Shown in pieces: positions 33,806 to 41,136 of a stretch of 64,000 bases of DNA (position 1 is the first letter of the stretch; the number at the start of each line of letters is the position of its first letter). The notes beneath the pieces were generated by a model, which saw only the letters and a list, made by a program, of their open reading frames with translations, was not told the DNA's origin and did no database searches. The stretch lies in the NCBI RefSeq assembly GCF_002080455.1, contig NZ_CP020555.1, positions 3,583,501-3,647,500 on the forward strand. Direction: 5' to 3'. Source of the DNA: Streptomyces sp. Sge12 (lineage in GTDB: Bacteria > Actinomycetota > Actinomycetes > Streptomycetales > Streptomycetaceae). The position numbers were made by a program, and so were the translations under genes.

Positions 33806-34531
33806 ATGACGACGATCACAACGCGTACGGTCGAGTACCCGGCGGACGGTTTGACGATGATCGGGCACCTCGCGCTCCCGGCCGGTGTCGACCGCCGGCC
33901 CGCGGTGCTGCTCGGGCCGGAGGGCATGGGACTCAGCGACGTCGAGCGCCGCCGGGCCGATGCTCTCGCCGAGCTGGGATACGTAGCGCTGGCCTTCGAC
34001 CTTCACGGCGGGCGCTATCTGGGTGACCCCGAGGAAATGCTGGCCCGTTGCATGCCGCTGCTCGCCGCCCCCGACCGAATGCGCGGCATCGGCCATGCGG
34101 CACTCGACGTGTTGCGCGCCGAACCGCGGACCGACCCCGACCGGATCGCCGCCGTCGGCTACGGCACCGGGGGCGCCATCGCGCTGGAACTCGGGCGCGA
34201 CGGCGTCAACCTGCGCGCGATCGGGACAGTCAACGCAACCACCACGGGCCGACCGGGCGAGGCAGCGCGCATTCGCTGCCCGGTGTGGGCCGGAGTCGGG
34301 TCGGAAGACCCGATCATGCCGCCCGCACAACGGAACGCGTTCACCGCCGAAATGCAGGCCGCGGGCGTCGACTGGCGCCTCACGGTCTACGGCGGCGCCC
34401 TGCACGCCTTCCACCACCCGCCGGTCGACCACCCCACGGTCCCCGGCGTCGGCTACCACCCGCAGCACGCGCAGCGCGCATGGCGCGACGTCGTCGACCT
34501 GCTCGCCGAGTGCCTGCCCGTGACGGTGTGA
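33806..34531 (+). CDS. Dienelactone hydrolase family protein lacking the nucleophile
   Basis: This encodes 241 residues from the ATG at 33806, with alpha/beta hydrolase features: LALPAGVDRRPAVLLGPEGM, YVALAFDLHGGRYLG, GSEDPIMPPAQRNAFTAEM (D168) and YGGALHAFHHP (H200). The nucleophile elbow reads AAVGYGTGGAIALELG, so the position of the usual Cys (or Ser) is Gly120. Asp and His of the triad remain. Either another residue acts, or the protein is a non-catalytic relative. Because the sigma remnant upstream is in frame and without a stop, an N-terminally extended product is possible. A perfect hairpin follows. Confidence 0.82.
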   Translation: MTTITTRTVEYPADGLTMIGHLALPAGVDRRPAVLLGPEGMGLSDVERRRADALAELGYVALAFDLHGGRYLGDPEEMLARCMPLLAAPDRMRGIGHAALDVLRAEPRTDPDRIAAVGYGTGGAIALELGRDGVNLRAIGTVNATTTGRPGEAARIRCPVWAGVGSEDPIMPPAQRNAFTAEMQAAGVDWRLTVYGGALHAFHHPPVDHPTVPGVGYHPQHAQRAWRDVVDLLAECLPVTV

Positions 34532-34556
34532 GTCCATTGGGCGAAGCGGACACACA

Positions 34557-34591
34557 GCAGGGCCGGGACCCTCCTGCGGTCCCGGCCCTGC
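34557..34591. terminator. Terminator between hydrolase and CsbD genes
   Basis: Perfect 13-bp arms, GCAGGGCCGGGAC and GTCCCGGCCCTGC, flank a 9-nt loop between two convergent genes. Confidence 0.9.
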
Positions 34592-34601
34592 GGCATGACG
34601 A

Positions 34602-34775
34602 TCAGTGCTTGAAGACGTCCTTGACCTTCTCCTTGGCCTCGCGGGCATCGCCCTCGGCCTGCTCCGCGCGGCCCTCGACGGTCAGCCGCTCATTGCCCGT
34701 CAGGCGGCCAGCGGTCTCCTTGAGCTTGCCCTTGGCCTGCTCGCCCTTCGCCTCGGCCTTCTGCTCACCAGACAC
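34602..34775 (-). CDS. CsbD family stress protein
   Basis: This encodes 57 residues, GTG start with GAGGGAG about 9 nt upstream. It is Lys/Glu/Ala-rich and natively helical: MSGEQKAEAKGEQAKGKLKE, TAGRLTGNERLTVEGRAEQA, EGDAREAKEKVKDVFKH. This is the CsbD pattern, named after a SigB-controlled general stress gene of Bacillus. Molecular role unknown. Its nearness to a decayed SigB-type gene and DUF1876 suggests a former general-stress neighbourhood. Confidence 0.9.
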   Translation of the reverse strand: MSGEQKAEAKGEQAKGKLKETAGRLTGNERLTVEGRAEQAEGDAREAKEKVKDVFKH

Positions 34776-35523
34776 AGCTGATCACTCCCTCTTCGGTGGA
34801 AAAAGTCTTACGGACCCTCGTATGGCCGCTGAAAGCCCTCGCAAACGGGTGGACTGCGACGCTACCGGGGGCGGTCGTCGCGCCCCCGCCCGCAGTCGCT
34901 CCATCCGACGGCACCCGATTACCTCAAGGGCACGCACAACAAAATCTGTTTCGGCCGGAGTAGACATTGGATGGTGGCGTGGTTATGGTTTCTCTCGTAG
35001 CCAGAGACAGCAGGGCCCGGCAGAGACGAACTGCCGGGCAGCAGTACCCGCAGTTGCAGTGCGCATGACGGTGCGGTGGTGGAGTTCCGAAGCCAGGGAT
35101 GTTGCACGACGGCGACGGGACTGACGACCGGACCGGGTGGCCCGCAGTGATCAGGGGCCGCCGAGGCGATACCCGGCAGTGAAGTGAGTAGCAGTAGTAC
35201 CGAGCGGAGCAGTACACGCAGCACCAGTAGTTCGCAGTTCCCCGCTTGGTAAGCAGTTGATCATCCGAGGGATGAACGGAGGGATTGGGCGCCATCAGGA
35301 TCGCCCGGGCGGAAGTCTGAGCCCGGGTACCGCAGGACATCGACAGTGAGGTGGTCTCCGGTCAAGCAACCGCGATCCCCGCATCTCCCGCCCCCGTTCG
35401 GGCGGGTCAGCGGATACAGGAAGCCGGCGCGGTATCAGGGCCGGCAGATGGTGTAGCAGTTCCTTCGGGGCCCTGGTGCCGTTCGGCGCCAGGGCCCCTC
35501 CACGCGTTCCACAGAGAGGTTCC
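34776..35523 (+). other. 748-bp non-coding stretch; probable long structured leader of the MerR-type gene
   Basis: No reading frame here has Streptomyces codon bias in the third position over a useful length. From about 34976 the composition changes to many purine-rich GCAG/CAGTA-like runs (GCAGTAGTACC, GAGCAGTACACGCAGC, AGTAGTTCGCAGTTC). Hairpins are visible at 35015-35039 (8-bp arms GCCCGGCA/TGCCGGGC), 35387-35406 (7 bp, CCCGCCC/GGGCGGG) and 35468-35499 (14 bp). The first 150 bp should hold the CsbD promoter on the - strand. The rest reads like a structured RNA upstream of, or independent from, the gene at 35524. No known riboswitch was recognised. Confidence 0.5.
35468..35499 (+). terminator. 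Attenuator-like hairpin just before the MerR-type gene
   Basis: Fourteen-bp arms (GGGGCCCTGGTGCC and GGCGCCAGGGCCCC, one G-T wobble) close on GTTC. The right arm ends 24 nt before the ATG, leaving room only for the AGAGAGG ribosome site. A hairpin this strong inside a 5' leader would stop many transcripts unless an alternative fold forms. Confidence 0.6.
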
Positions 35524-35862
35524 ATGACAGCAGATGACTCGTTCGGCCGTCTCGATGACGACGACTACCCCGCCTACACGATGGGCCGGGCCGCCGAGAT
35601 GCTCGGCACCACCCAGGGCTTCCTCCGCGCCATCGGCGAAGCCCGCCTGATCACCCCGCTCCGCTCCGCCGGCGGCCACCGCCGCTACTCCCGCTACCAA
35701 CTGCGCATCGCCGCCCGCGCCCGGGAACTCGTCGACCAGGGCACCCCCGTCGAGGCCGCCTGCCGCATCATCATCCTCGAGGACCAGCTCGAAGAGGCCC
35801 AGCGCATCAACGCCGAGTACCGCCGCGCCACCGATCCGGCGAAGCTTCCCACCGAAGGCTGA
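35524..35862 (+). CDS. MerR-type helix-turn-helix protein without effector domain
   Basis: This encodes 112 residues from the ATG at 35524 (AGAGAGG 5 nt upstream). Residues 15-75 are a MerR winged HTH (YTMGRAAEMLGTTQGFLRAI, GEARLITPLRSAGGHRRYSR), followed by a helix with QLEEAQRINAEYR that could dimerise. There are no metal-binding cysteines and no C-terminal sensor domain. Proteins of this short kind are common in actinobacteria and their ligands are unknown. The unusual long leader suggests control at the RNA level. Confidence 0.88.
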   Translation: MTADDSFGRLDDDDYPAYTMGRAAEMLGTTQGFLRAIGEARLITPLRSAGGHRRYSRYQLRIAARARELVDQGTPVEAACRIIILEDQLEEAQRINAEYRRATDPAKLPTEG

Positions 35863-35994
35863 TCCACAACCCCGGCGGGGACGTCCCGGGCAACCACCCG
35901 CCGACCCGCCGCGGAGGCCCGCACGGGGGCGCGTTCCACCAGGAGCCAGCAGCAGCCGGCGCCGCAGCACGTCCTCGGACAGGTTTTCTCGGGA

Positions 35995-36726
35995 TCAGGC
36001 AGGGTCGTCCGGGGGTGTCGCCGGCTTGGTGTGGAGGACCGCGCGGGCCTGTTCCGCGGCGCGGGTGATGCCCTCGGAGACGAAGTCCATGAAACGGGCG
36101 ATGTTCTCCAGGCGGTTGGCCGCCGGGGTGTCCGGACCGAGGATGCTCACGCCCTGCCGTGCGGTCGCGATGATCTGCTCGTTGACGCGGGCGGAGGCGA
36201 TCGTCGCCTGGTACCAGACGTCGTCGTCGACGAAGTAGCGCTCGCGGCGGCGCTCGTCGCGTTCCCTGCGGACGAGGCCCTGGCCTTCGAGGAAGGTGAT
36301 CGCCTTGGAGATGGACGCCGGGCTGACCTGGAGGCGCTGGACGAGTTCGGCCGCGGTGAGGCTGCCCGAGTCCGTTATGTAGAGGCAGGCCATCACCCGG
36401 GCCATCATCTTGGGCGTCCCCGCCTGAATGAGGACGTCGGTGAACGCCTCCTCGTACTCGCTCACCGCCTCCGGGTCGCGTCCGTGGGCCTGCGGGGGCG
36501 CCTCGGCGCCGCGGGGCACGGCCTGCCTGCGGTGCGCGCGGCGTTCGGTGGCGCGGTGCGCCAGGTCGGCGCGGTAGCCGCCCGGCCCGCCGTTGCGCAT
36601 GACCTCGCGCGAGATCGTCGACGTCGGACGGTCCAGGCGCCTGGCGATCTCCGCGTAGGCGAGGTCGTCGGCCAGCCCCAGCGCGATCTGCTGGCGTTCC
36701 TGCTGGGTGAGCCTGCCTCCCGGCAT
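35995..36726 (-). CDS. Two-part regulator: IS30-like HTH plus GbsR/MarR winged helix
   Basis: This encodes 243 residues, ATG with AAGGAGA 5 nt upstream. Residues about 4-50 (TQQERQQIALGLADDLAYAE, IARRLDRPTSTISREVMRNG) resemble the HTH of IS30-type transposases, followed by a linker and a GbsR/MarR-type domain (ACLYITDSGSLTAAELVQRL, VSPASISKAITFLEGQGLVR). It is divergent from the DUF4097-ABC cassette across a 260-bp region full of GCAAC/GTTGC repeats, so it is the likely repressor of that cassette and of itself. No transposase catalytic domain is present. Confidence 0.88.
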   Translation of the reverse strand: MPGGRLTQQERQQIALGLADDLAYAEIARRLDRPTSTISREVMRNGGPGGYRADLAHRATERRAHRRQAVPRGAEAPPQAHGRDPEAVSEYEEAFTDVLIQAGTPKMMARVMACLYITDSGSLTAAELVQRLQVSPASISKAITFLEGQGLVRRERDERRRERYFVDDDVWYQATIASARVNEQIIATARQGVSILGPDTPAANRLENIARFMDFVSEGITRAAEQARAVLHTKPATPPDDPA

Positions 36727-36791
36727 CGCGATCTCCTTCGTGGTGGGTCCGCAGTGGGTTCACGGTGTCTCCCACTATAGCGTTCACTTCC

Positions 36792-36902
36792 ATTTCATTG
36801 CAACGAGCAACGCTCTCCGCGTTGCATTAAGCGCGAAACCATTGCAATGAAATCCCGCCTGTGAGCTGGGAGTTCTATGTTTTGACGCAACAGACTTGTT
36901 GC
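36792..36902. promoter_or_regulatory. Cluster of inverted repeats upstream of the DUF4097-ABC cassette
   Basis: Three nested or adjacent dyads occur in an AT-rich 111-bp stretch: a long-range pair ATTTCATTGCAA (36792-36803) and TTGCAATGAAAT (36842-36853); GCAACG/CGTTGC (36807-36812 and 36820-36825) between them; and GCAACA/TGTTGC (36887-36892 and 36897-36902). The shared half-site is GCAAC. They are presumably operators for the divergent regulator at 35995-36726. Confidence 0.65.
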
Positions 36903-36986
36903 CAGACACGCGAACGCAACGTAGCTTTTCATTCATCAGAAACGGCACGGCGCACCGAGCGCCGGCCGATACGAAGGAGAAGCACC

Positions 36987-37652
36987 ATGCAGAAGTTCGC
37001 CACCTCGGCCCCGATCTCCGCCGTCCTGGACATCCCCGCCGGACGCATCCGCCTCATCGCCGCCGACCACGCCGACACCACCGTCGAGATCCTCCCCGCC
37101 GACCCCGCCAAGGGCCGCGACATCAAGGCCGCCGAGCAGATCACCGCCCACTACCAGGACGGCGTCCTGCGCATCGAGGCCGCCCCCGCCAAGCACCGCG
37201 TCCTCGGCCATCCCGGCTCGGTCGAGATCACCGTCCAGCTCCCGGCCGGCTCCCGCATCGACGCCAAGGCCGCCACCGCCGAGTTCCGCGGCGTCGGCCG
37301 CCTCGGCGAGGTCACCTACGAAGCCGCCCACGGCACCGTCAAGCTCGACGAGACCGCCGACGCCCGCCTCGCCCTCCAGGCCGGCGACATCACCGTCGGC
37401 CGCCTCGCCGGCAACGCCGCCATCAGCACCCAGAAGGGCGACCTCCACATCACCGAGGCCACCGGCGGGAACCTCGAACTCTCCACCCTGGCCGGCGATG
37501 TGAACATCGGCGCCGCCCGCGGAGTCTCCGCCTCCCTCGACGCCGGCACCACCTACGGCCGCATCCACAACACCCTGCAGAACAACGGCGCCGCCGACCT
37601 GACCATCCGCGCCACCACCTCCTACGGCGACATCACCGCCCGCAGCCTCTGA
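36987..37652 (+). CDS. DUF4097 beta-repeat protein
   Basis: This encodes 221 residues from the ATG at 36987 (AAGGAGAAG 4 nt upstream). It is almost entirely short beta strands with the DUF4097 pattern: FATSAPISAVLDIPAGRIRL, VTYEAAHGTVKLDETADARL, ISTQKGDLHITEATGGNLEL, SYGDITARSL. There is no signal peptide or TM segment, so it stays in the cytoplasm as a beta-helix/bactofilin-like solenoid. It is the first gene of an operon with a DrrAB-type exporter. Its role beside an exporter is unknown. Confidence 0.88.
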   Translation: MQKFATSAPISAVLDIPAGRIRLIAADHADTTVEILPADPAKGRDIKAAEQITAHYQDGVLRIEAAPAKHRVLGHPGSVEITVQLPAGSRIDAKAATAEFRGVGRLGEVTYEAAHGTVKLDETADARLALQAGDITVGRLAGNAAISTQKGDLHITEATGGNLELSTLAGDVNIGAARGVSASLDAGTTYGRIHNTLQNNGAADLTIRATTSYGDITARSL

Positions 37653-37681
37653 CCCCGCGACCTCCCGAGGAGCACACCACC

Positions 37682-38668
37682 ATGACCGACCTGGCGATCG
37701 CGGCGAACGGGCTGCGCAAGTCCTACGGCGACAAGACCGTCCTCGACGGCATCGACCTCGCCGTCCCCGAGGGAACGATCTTCTCCCTGCTCGGCCCGAA
37801 CGGCGCCGGCAAGACCACCGCCGTCAAGATCCTCTCCACCCTCGTCACCCCCGACGCCGGCGACCTGCGCGTCGCCGGCCACGACCTGGCCGCCCACCCG
37901 CAGGCCGTCCGCGCCGCGATCGGTGTCACCGGCCAGTTCTCCGCCGTCGACGGCCTGATCACCGGCGAGGAGAACATGCTCCTCCTCGCCGACCTGCACC
38001 ACCTGTCCCGGCGCGAGGGCCGGCGGGTCACCGCCGAACTCCTGGAGCGCTTCGACCTGGTCGAGGCCGCGAAGAAGCCCGCGTCCACCTACTCCGGCGG
38101 CATGAAGCGCCGCCTCGACATCGCGATGACCCTGGTCGGCAGCCCGCGGATCATCTTCCTCGACGAACCGACCACCGGCCTCGACCCGCGCAGCCGCCAC
38201 AACATGTGGCAGATCATCCGCGAGCTCGTCTCCGACGGGGTGACGGTCTTCCTCACCACCCAGTACCTGGAGGAGGCCGACCAGCTCGCCGACCGCATCG
38301 CCGTCCTCAACGACGGCAGGATCGCCGCCGAGGGCACCGCCGCCGAGCTGAAGCGGCTGATCCCCGGCGGGCACGTCCGGCTCCGCTTCACCGACCCCGC
38401 CGCCCACCGGTCCGCCGCGCTCGCCCTGCCCCGGGCGACCCGCGACGACGAGGCACTGGCCCTGCAGATCCCGAGCGACGGCAGCCAGCGCGAGCTGCGC
38501 TCCCTCCTCGACCGACTGGAGAGCGCCGGCGTCGAGGCCGACGAGCTCACCGTCCACACGCCCGACCTCGACGACGTGTTCTTCGCCCTCACCGGCGGCG
38601 GCACCCGCATCCCCGACCAGCCCGGCCACACCGACCACACCGACCAGACTCAGGAGAACGCCCGATGA
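37682..38668 (+). CDS. ABC transporter ATP-binding protein (DrrA-like)
   Basis: This encodes 328 residues from the ATG at 37682. Motifs: Walker A GPNGAGKTT, Q-loop GVTGQFSAVDGLITG, signature TYSGGMKRRLDIAMTL, Walker B IIFLDEPTTGLDPRSR, and the daunorubicin-type C-terminal domain (LTVHTPDLDDVFFALTGGG). A His/Thr/Asp-rich tail (PGHTDHTDHTDQT) ends it, unlike the similar gene at 31082. It powers the permease overlapping it by 4 bp. Expression is probably governed by the divergent GbsR-like regulator. Confidence 0.93.
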   Translation: MTDLAIAANGLRKSYGDKTVLDGIDLAVPEGTIFSLLGPNGAGKTTAVKILSTLVTPDAGDLRVAGHDLAAHPQAVRAAIGVTGQFSAVDGLITGEENMLLLADLHHLSRREGRRVTAELLERFDLVEAAKKPASTYSGGMKRRLDIAMTLVGSPRIIFLDEPTTGLDPRSRHNMWQIIRELVSDGVTVFLTTQYLEEADQLADRIAVLNDGRIAAEGTAAELKRLIPGGHVRLRFTDPAAHRSAALALPRATRDDEALALQIPSDGSQRELRSLLDRLESAGVEADELTVHTPDLDDVFFALTGGGTRIPDQPGHTDHTDQTQENAR

Positions 38669-39456
38669 GCACCCTCTCCCTCGCCGTGCGCGACTGCTCC
38701 ACGATGCTGCGCCGCAACCTCCTGCACGCCCGGCGCTACCCGTCGCTGACCCTGAACCTGCTGCTCACCCCGGTGATGCTGCTCCTGCTCTTCGTCTACA
38801 TCTTCGGCGACGTGATGAGCGCGGGCATGGGCGGCGGCGGCGCCGACCGCTCCGAGTACATCGCCTACGTCGTCCCCGGCATCCTGCTGATGACCATCGG
38901 CAGCACCGTCATCGGGGCCGCCGTGTCCGTCTCCACCGACATGTCCGAGGGCATCATCGCCCGCTTCCGCACGATGGCGATCTACCGCGGCTCCGTACTC
39001 ATCGGGCACGTCGTCGGCAGCGTCCTGCAGTCGATCGCCAGCGTGGTCCTCGTCGGCGCCGTCGCCGTCGCCATCGGCTTCCGCTCCACGGACGCCACCG
39101 CCCTGGAGTGGCTGGCCGCCTTCGGACTGCTCTCGCTGTTCGCCCTCGCACTCACCTGGATCGCCGTCGGCATGGGCATGGCCAGCCCCAACGCCGAGGC
39201 CGCCAGCAACAGCGCGATGCCGCTGATCCTGCTGCCGCTCATCTCCAGCGCGTTCACCCCGATCGACGCGATGCCGGGCTGGTTCCAGCCGATCGCCGAG
39301 TACCAGCCCTTCACCCCGGCCATCGAGACCCTGCGCGGCCTGCTCCTCGGCACCGAGATCGGCCACAACGGCTGGCTCGCGGTCGCCTGGTCCATCGCCC
39401 TGGCCGCCCTCGGCTACCGCTGGTCGACCGCCTCGTTCAACCGCGACCCGAAGTAG
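38665..39456 (+). CDS. ABC-2 type permease (DrrB-like)
   Basis: This encodes 263 residues with six predicted TM helices (LTLNLLLTPVMLLLLFVYIF, IAYVVPGILLMTIGSTVIGA, WLAAFGLLSLFALALTWIAV, PLILLPLISSAFTPIDAMPG). The SSAFTPIDAMPGWFQPIAEY loop is typical of the DrrB group. It forms the membrane part of the exporter with the preceding ATPase and is coupled to it by an ATGA overlap. Paralogous to the permease at 32014-32769. Confidence 0.92.
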   Translation: MSTLSLAVRDCSTMLRRNLLHARRYPSLTLNLLLTPVMLLLLFVYIFGDVMSAGMGGGGADRSEYIAYVVPGILLMTIGSTVIGAAVSVSTDMSEGIIARFRTMAIYRGSVLIGHVVGSVLQSIASVVLVGAVAVAIGFRSTDATALEWLAAFGLLSLFALALTWIAVGMGMASPNAEAASNSAMPLILLPLISSAFTPIDAMPGWFQPIAEYQPFTPAIETLRGLLLGTEIGHNGWLAVAWSIALAALGYRWSTASFNRDPK

Positions 39457-39602
39457 CCCTCATGACAGCGCAACCCGTTCCGCCCCAGGGCGGCGTGCCC
39501 CGACACCACGGTCGGAGTGCGCCGCCCGTCGGCGTTCCGCCCCACCGCCGCCTGAGTACCGGCACTCATGTGCCCGCCCCGGCCCGCCGGTTGACTGGCC
39601 GC

Positions 39603-39965
39603 ATGGACGACACGCCGCTCCCGCCCACCGACACCCCGCGCCGACCGCGCGCGTTCGTCGCGCCGCTCCTCGCCAGCCTGCTGGCGCTGCCCATGGCGGC
39701 CGTCGCGTTCTTCTTCGTCGGGATGTCCCCGATGGCCTGCGACTCCTGCGGCACCGCGGCGAGCGACCGGTTCGACGCCTCGTACCAGGTCGCCTTCGCC
39801 GTCTTCGGGTTCGGCCTGCTCCTCGTGGCGGCCCTGCTCGTCGTCGCGTGGGCCCTGCCCCGGCAGCGGCGCTACGCCGCCGCCAGGGTGTGGTGTGCCA
39901 TGGCCGCCCCGGCCGCCGTCGTCCTCGACGTCATCGTCTTCCACGGCCTCGTCGACTGGCCGTAG
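39603..39965 (+). CDS. Small membrane protein of unknown function
   Basis: This encodes 120 residues from the ATG at 39603; an in-frame ATG at 39462 would add 47 Pro/Arg/His-rich residues and neither has a clear ribosome site. Three hydrophobic stretches are seen: FVAPLLASLLALPMAAVAFF, FAVFGFGLLLVAALLVVAWA, and VWCAMAAPAAVVLDVIVFHG. Between the first two lies a loop with MACDSCGTAASDRFDASYQ carrying two cysteines on the outside. I do not recognise the family. Confidence 0.7.
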   Translation: MDDTPLPPTDTPRRPRAFVAPLLASLLALPMAAVAFFFVGMSPMACDSCGTAASDRFDASYQVAFAVFGFGLLLVAALLVVAWALPRQRRYAAARVWCAMAAPAAVVLDVIVFHGLVDWP

Positions 39966-40003
39966 CGCCGGCGCGCGTCAGCGGACGCGGGCCTCAGCGG
40001 ACG

Positions 40004-41005
40004 TCAGCGGGCCTCGCGCAGCCAGCCCGCGACCTCGGTCGCCCAGTAGGTGAGGATCGTGTCGGCTCCCGCGCGCTTGATGCCCAGCAGCGTCTCCAGG
40101 ATCGCCCGGTCGCGCTCGATCCAGCCCTTCTCCGCCGCCGCCTCGATCATCGCGAACTCGCCGCTGATCTGGTACGCCGCCACCGGTACGTCGACCGCCT
40201 GCGCGACCCGGTACAGGATGTCGAGGTAGGGGCCGGCCGGCTTGACCATCACCATGTCCGCACCCTCCTCCAGGTCGAGGGCGAGCTCCCGCAGGGACTC
40301 CCGGGCGTTCGCCGGGTCCTGCTGGTACGTCTTGCGGTCGCCCTGCAACGAGGAGGCGACGGCCTCGCGGAAGGGACCGTAGAAGGCGGAGGTGTACTTC
40401 GCCGTGTACGCGAGGATCGAGACGTCCTCGTGCCCGGTCTCGTCCAGCGCGTCACGGATGACGCCGACCTGACCGTCCATCATCCCGCTGGGCCCGACCA
40501 CGTGGACGCCCGCGTCGGCCTGGACCTGAGCCATCTCCGCGTACCGCTCCAGCGTCGCGTCGTTGTCGACGCGACCGTGCTCGTCCAGCACGCCGCAGTG
40601 GCCGTGGTCCGTGTACTCGTCCAGACACAGGTCCGACATGATCACCAGGTCGTCCCCGACCTCGGCCTTCACATCGCGGATCGCGACCTGGAGGATCCCG
40701 TCCGGCTCGGTGCCCGCCGTGCCCCGCGCGTCCTTGTTCTCGTCGGCCGGGACACCGAACAGCATGATCCCGGCGACCCCCACCTCCACCGCCTCCGCGG
40801 CGGCCTTCCGCAGCGTGTCCCGGGTGTGCTGCACGACGCCCGGCATCGCGGAGATCGCCAGGGGCTCGCTGATGCCCTCCCGGACGAAGGCCGGGAGGAT
40901 CAGGTCCGAGGGGTGCAGCCGGTTCTCCGCGACCATCCGCCGCATCGCCGGGGTGGTGCGCAGCCGGCGGGGCCGCGAACCGGGGAAGGATCCGTACGCG
41001 CTCAT
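40004..41005 (-). CDS. hemB: Delta-aminolevulinic acid dehydratase (porphobilinogen synthase)
   Basis: This encodes 333 residues. The enzyme condenses two aminolevulinate molecules to porphobilinogen in tetrapyrrole synthesis. The catalytic lysines are in ILAYTAKYTSAFYGPFREA and MVMVKPAGPYLDI (Schiff-base Lys). The metal region reads SDLCLDEYTDHGHCGVLDEH: two of the three zinc-site cysteines of the E. coli type remain while the middle one is Asp, an intermediate between the zinc and magnesium types. It is separated from the hemACD operon by about 4 kb of unrelated genes. The ATG start at 41005 is the one that opens the conserved N-terminus. Confidence 0.95.
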   Translation of the reverse strand: MSAYGSFPGSRPRRLRTTPAMRRMVAENRLHPSDLILPAFVREGISEPLAISAMPGVVQHTRDTLRKAAAEAVEVGVAGIMLFGVPADENKDARGTAGTEPDGILQVAIRDVKAEVGDDLVIMSDLCLDEYTDHGHCGVLDEHGRVDNDATLERYAEMAQVQADAGVHVVGPSGMMDGQVGVIRDALDETGHEDVSILAYTAKYTSAFYGPFREAVASSLQGDRKTYQQDPANARESLRELALDLEEGADMVMVKPAGPYLDILYRVAQAVDVPVAAYQISGEFAMIEAAAEKGWIERDRAILETLLGIKRAGADTILTYWATEVAGWLREAR

Positions 41006-41136
41006 CTTCAGTCGCCTCTTCGAGCATCGACAGCAGTCCGGACAAGGGTAGAGCCCGGCAGCGCGGGGCCCGGGCCCCTGCCCCCGGGCTCCCCCCGTCC
41101 CCCGCCCCCGGGCTCCCCCGTCCCCGGCCGCCGGGA

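Noticed and set aside
34048..35340. Open frames across the stretch before the MerR-type gene
   Set aside because: None shows Streptomyces third-position GC bias or homology-like motifs; composition is that of non-coding DNA.
34976..35523. Known riboswitch classes (cobalamin, c-di-AMP/ydaO, TPP, SAM) as explanation of the leader
   Set aside because: I could not find their conserved core motifs; an exact covariance search would be decisive but was not possible.
35995..36726. Transposase or IS30 remnant
   Set aside because: Only the N-terminal HTH resembles IS30; the rest is a complete winged-helix regulator and there are no terminal repeats or catalytic DDE residues.
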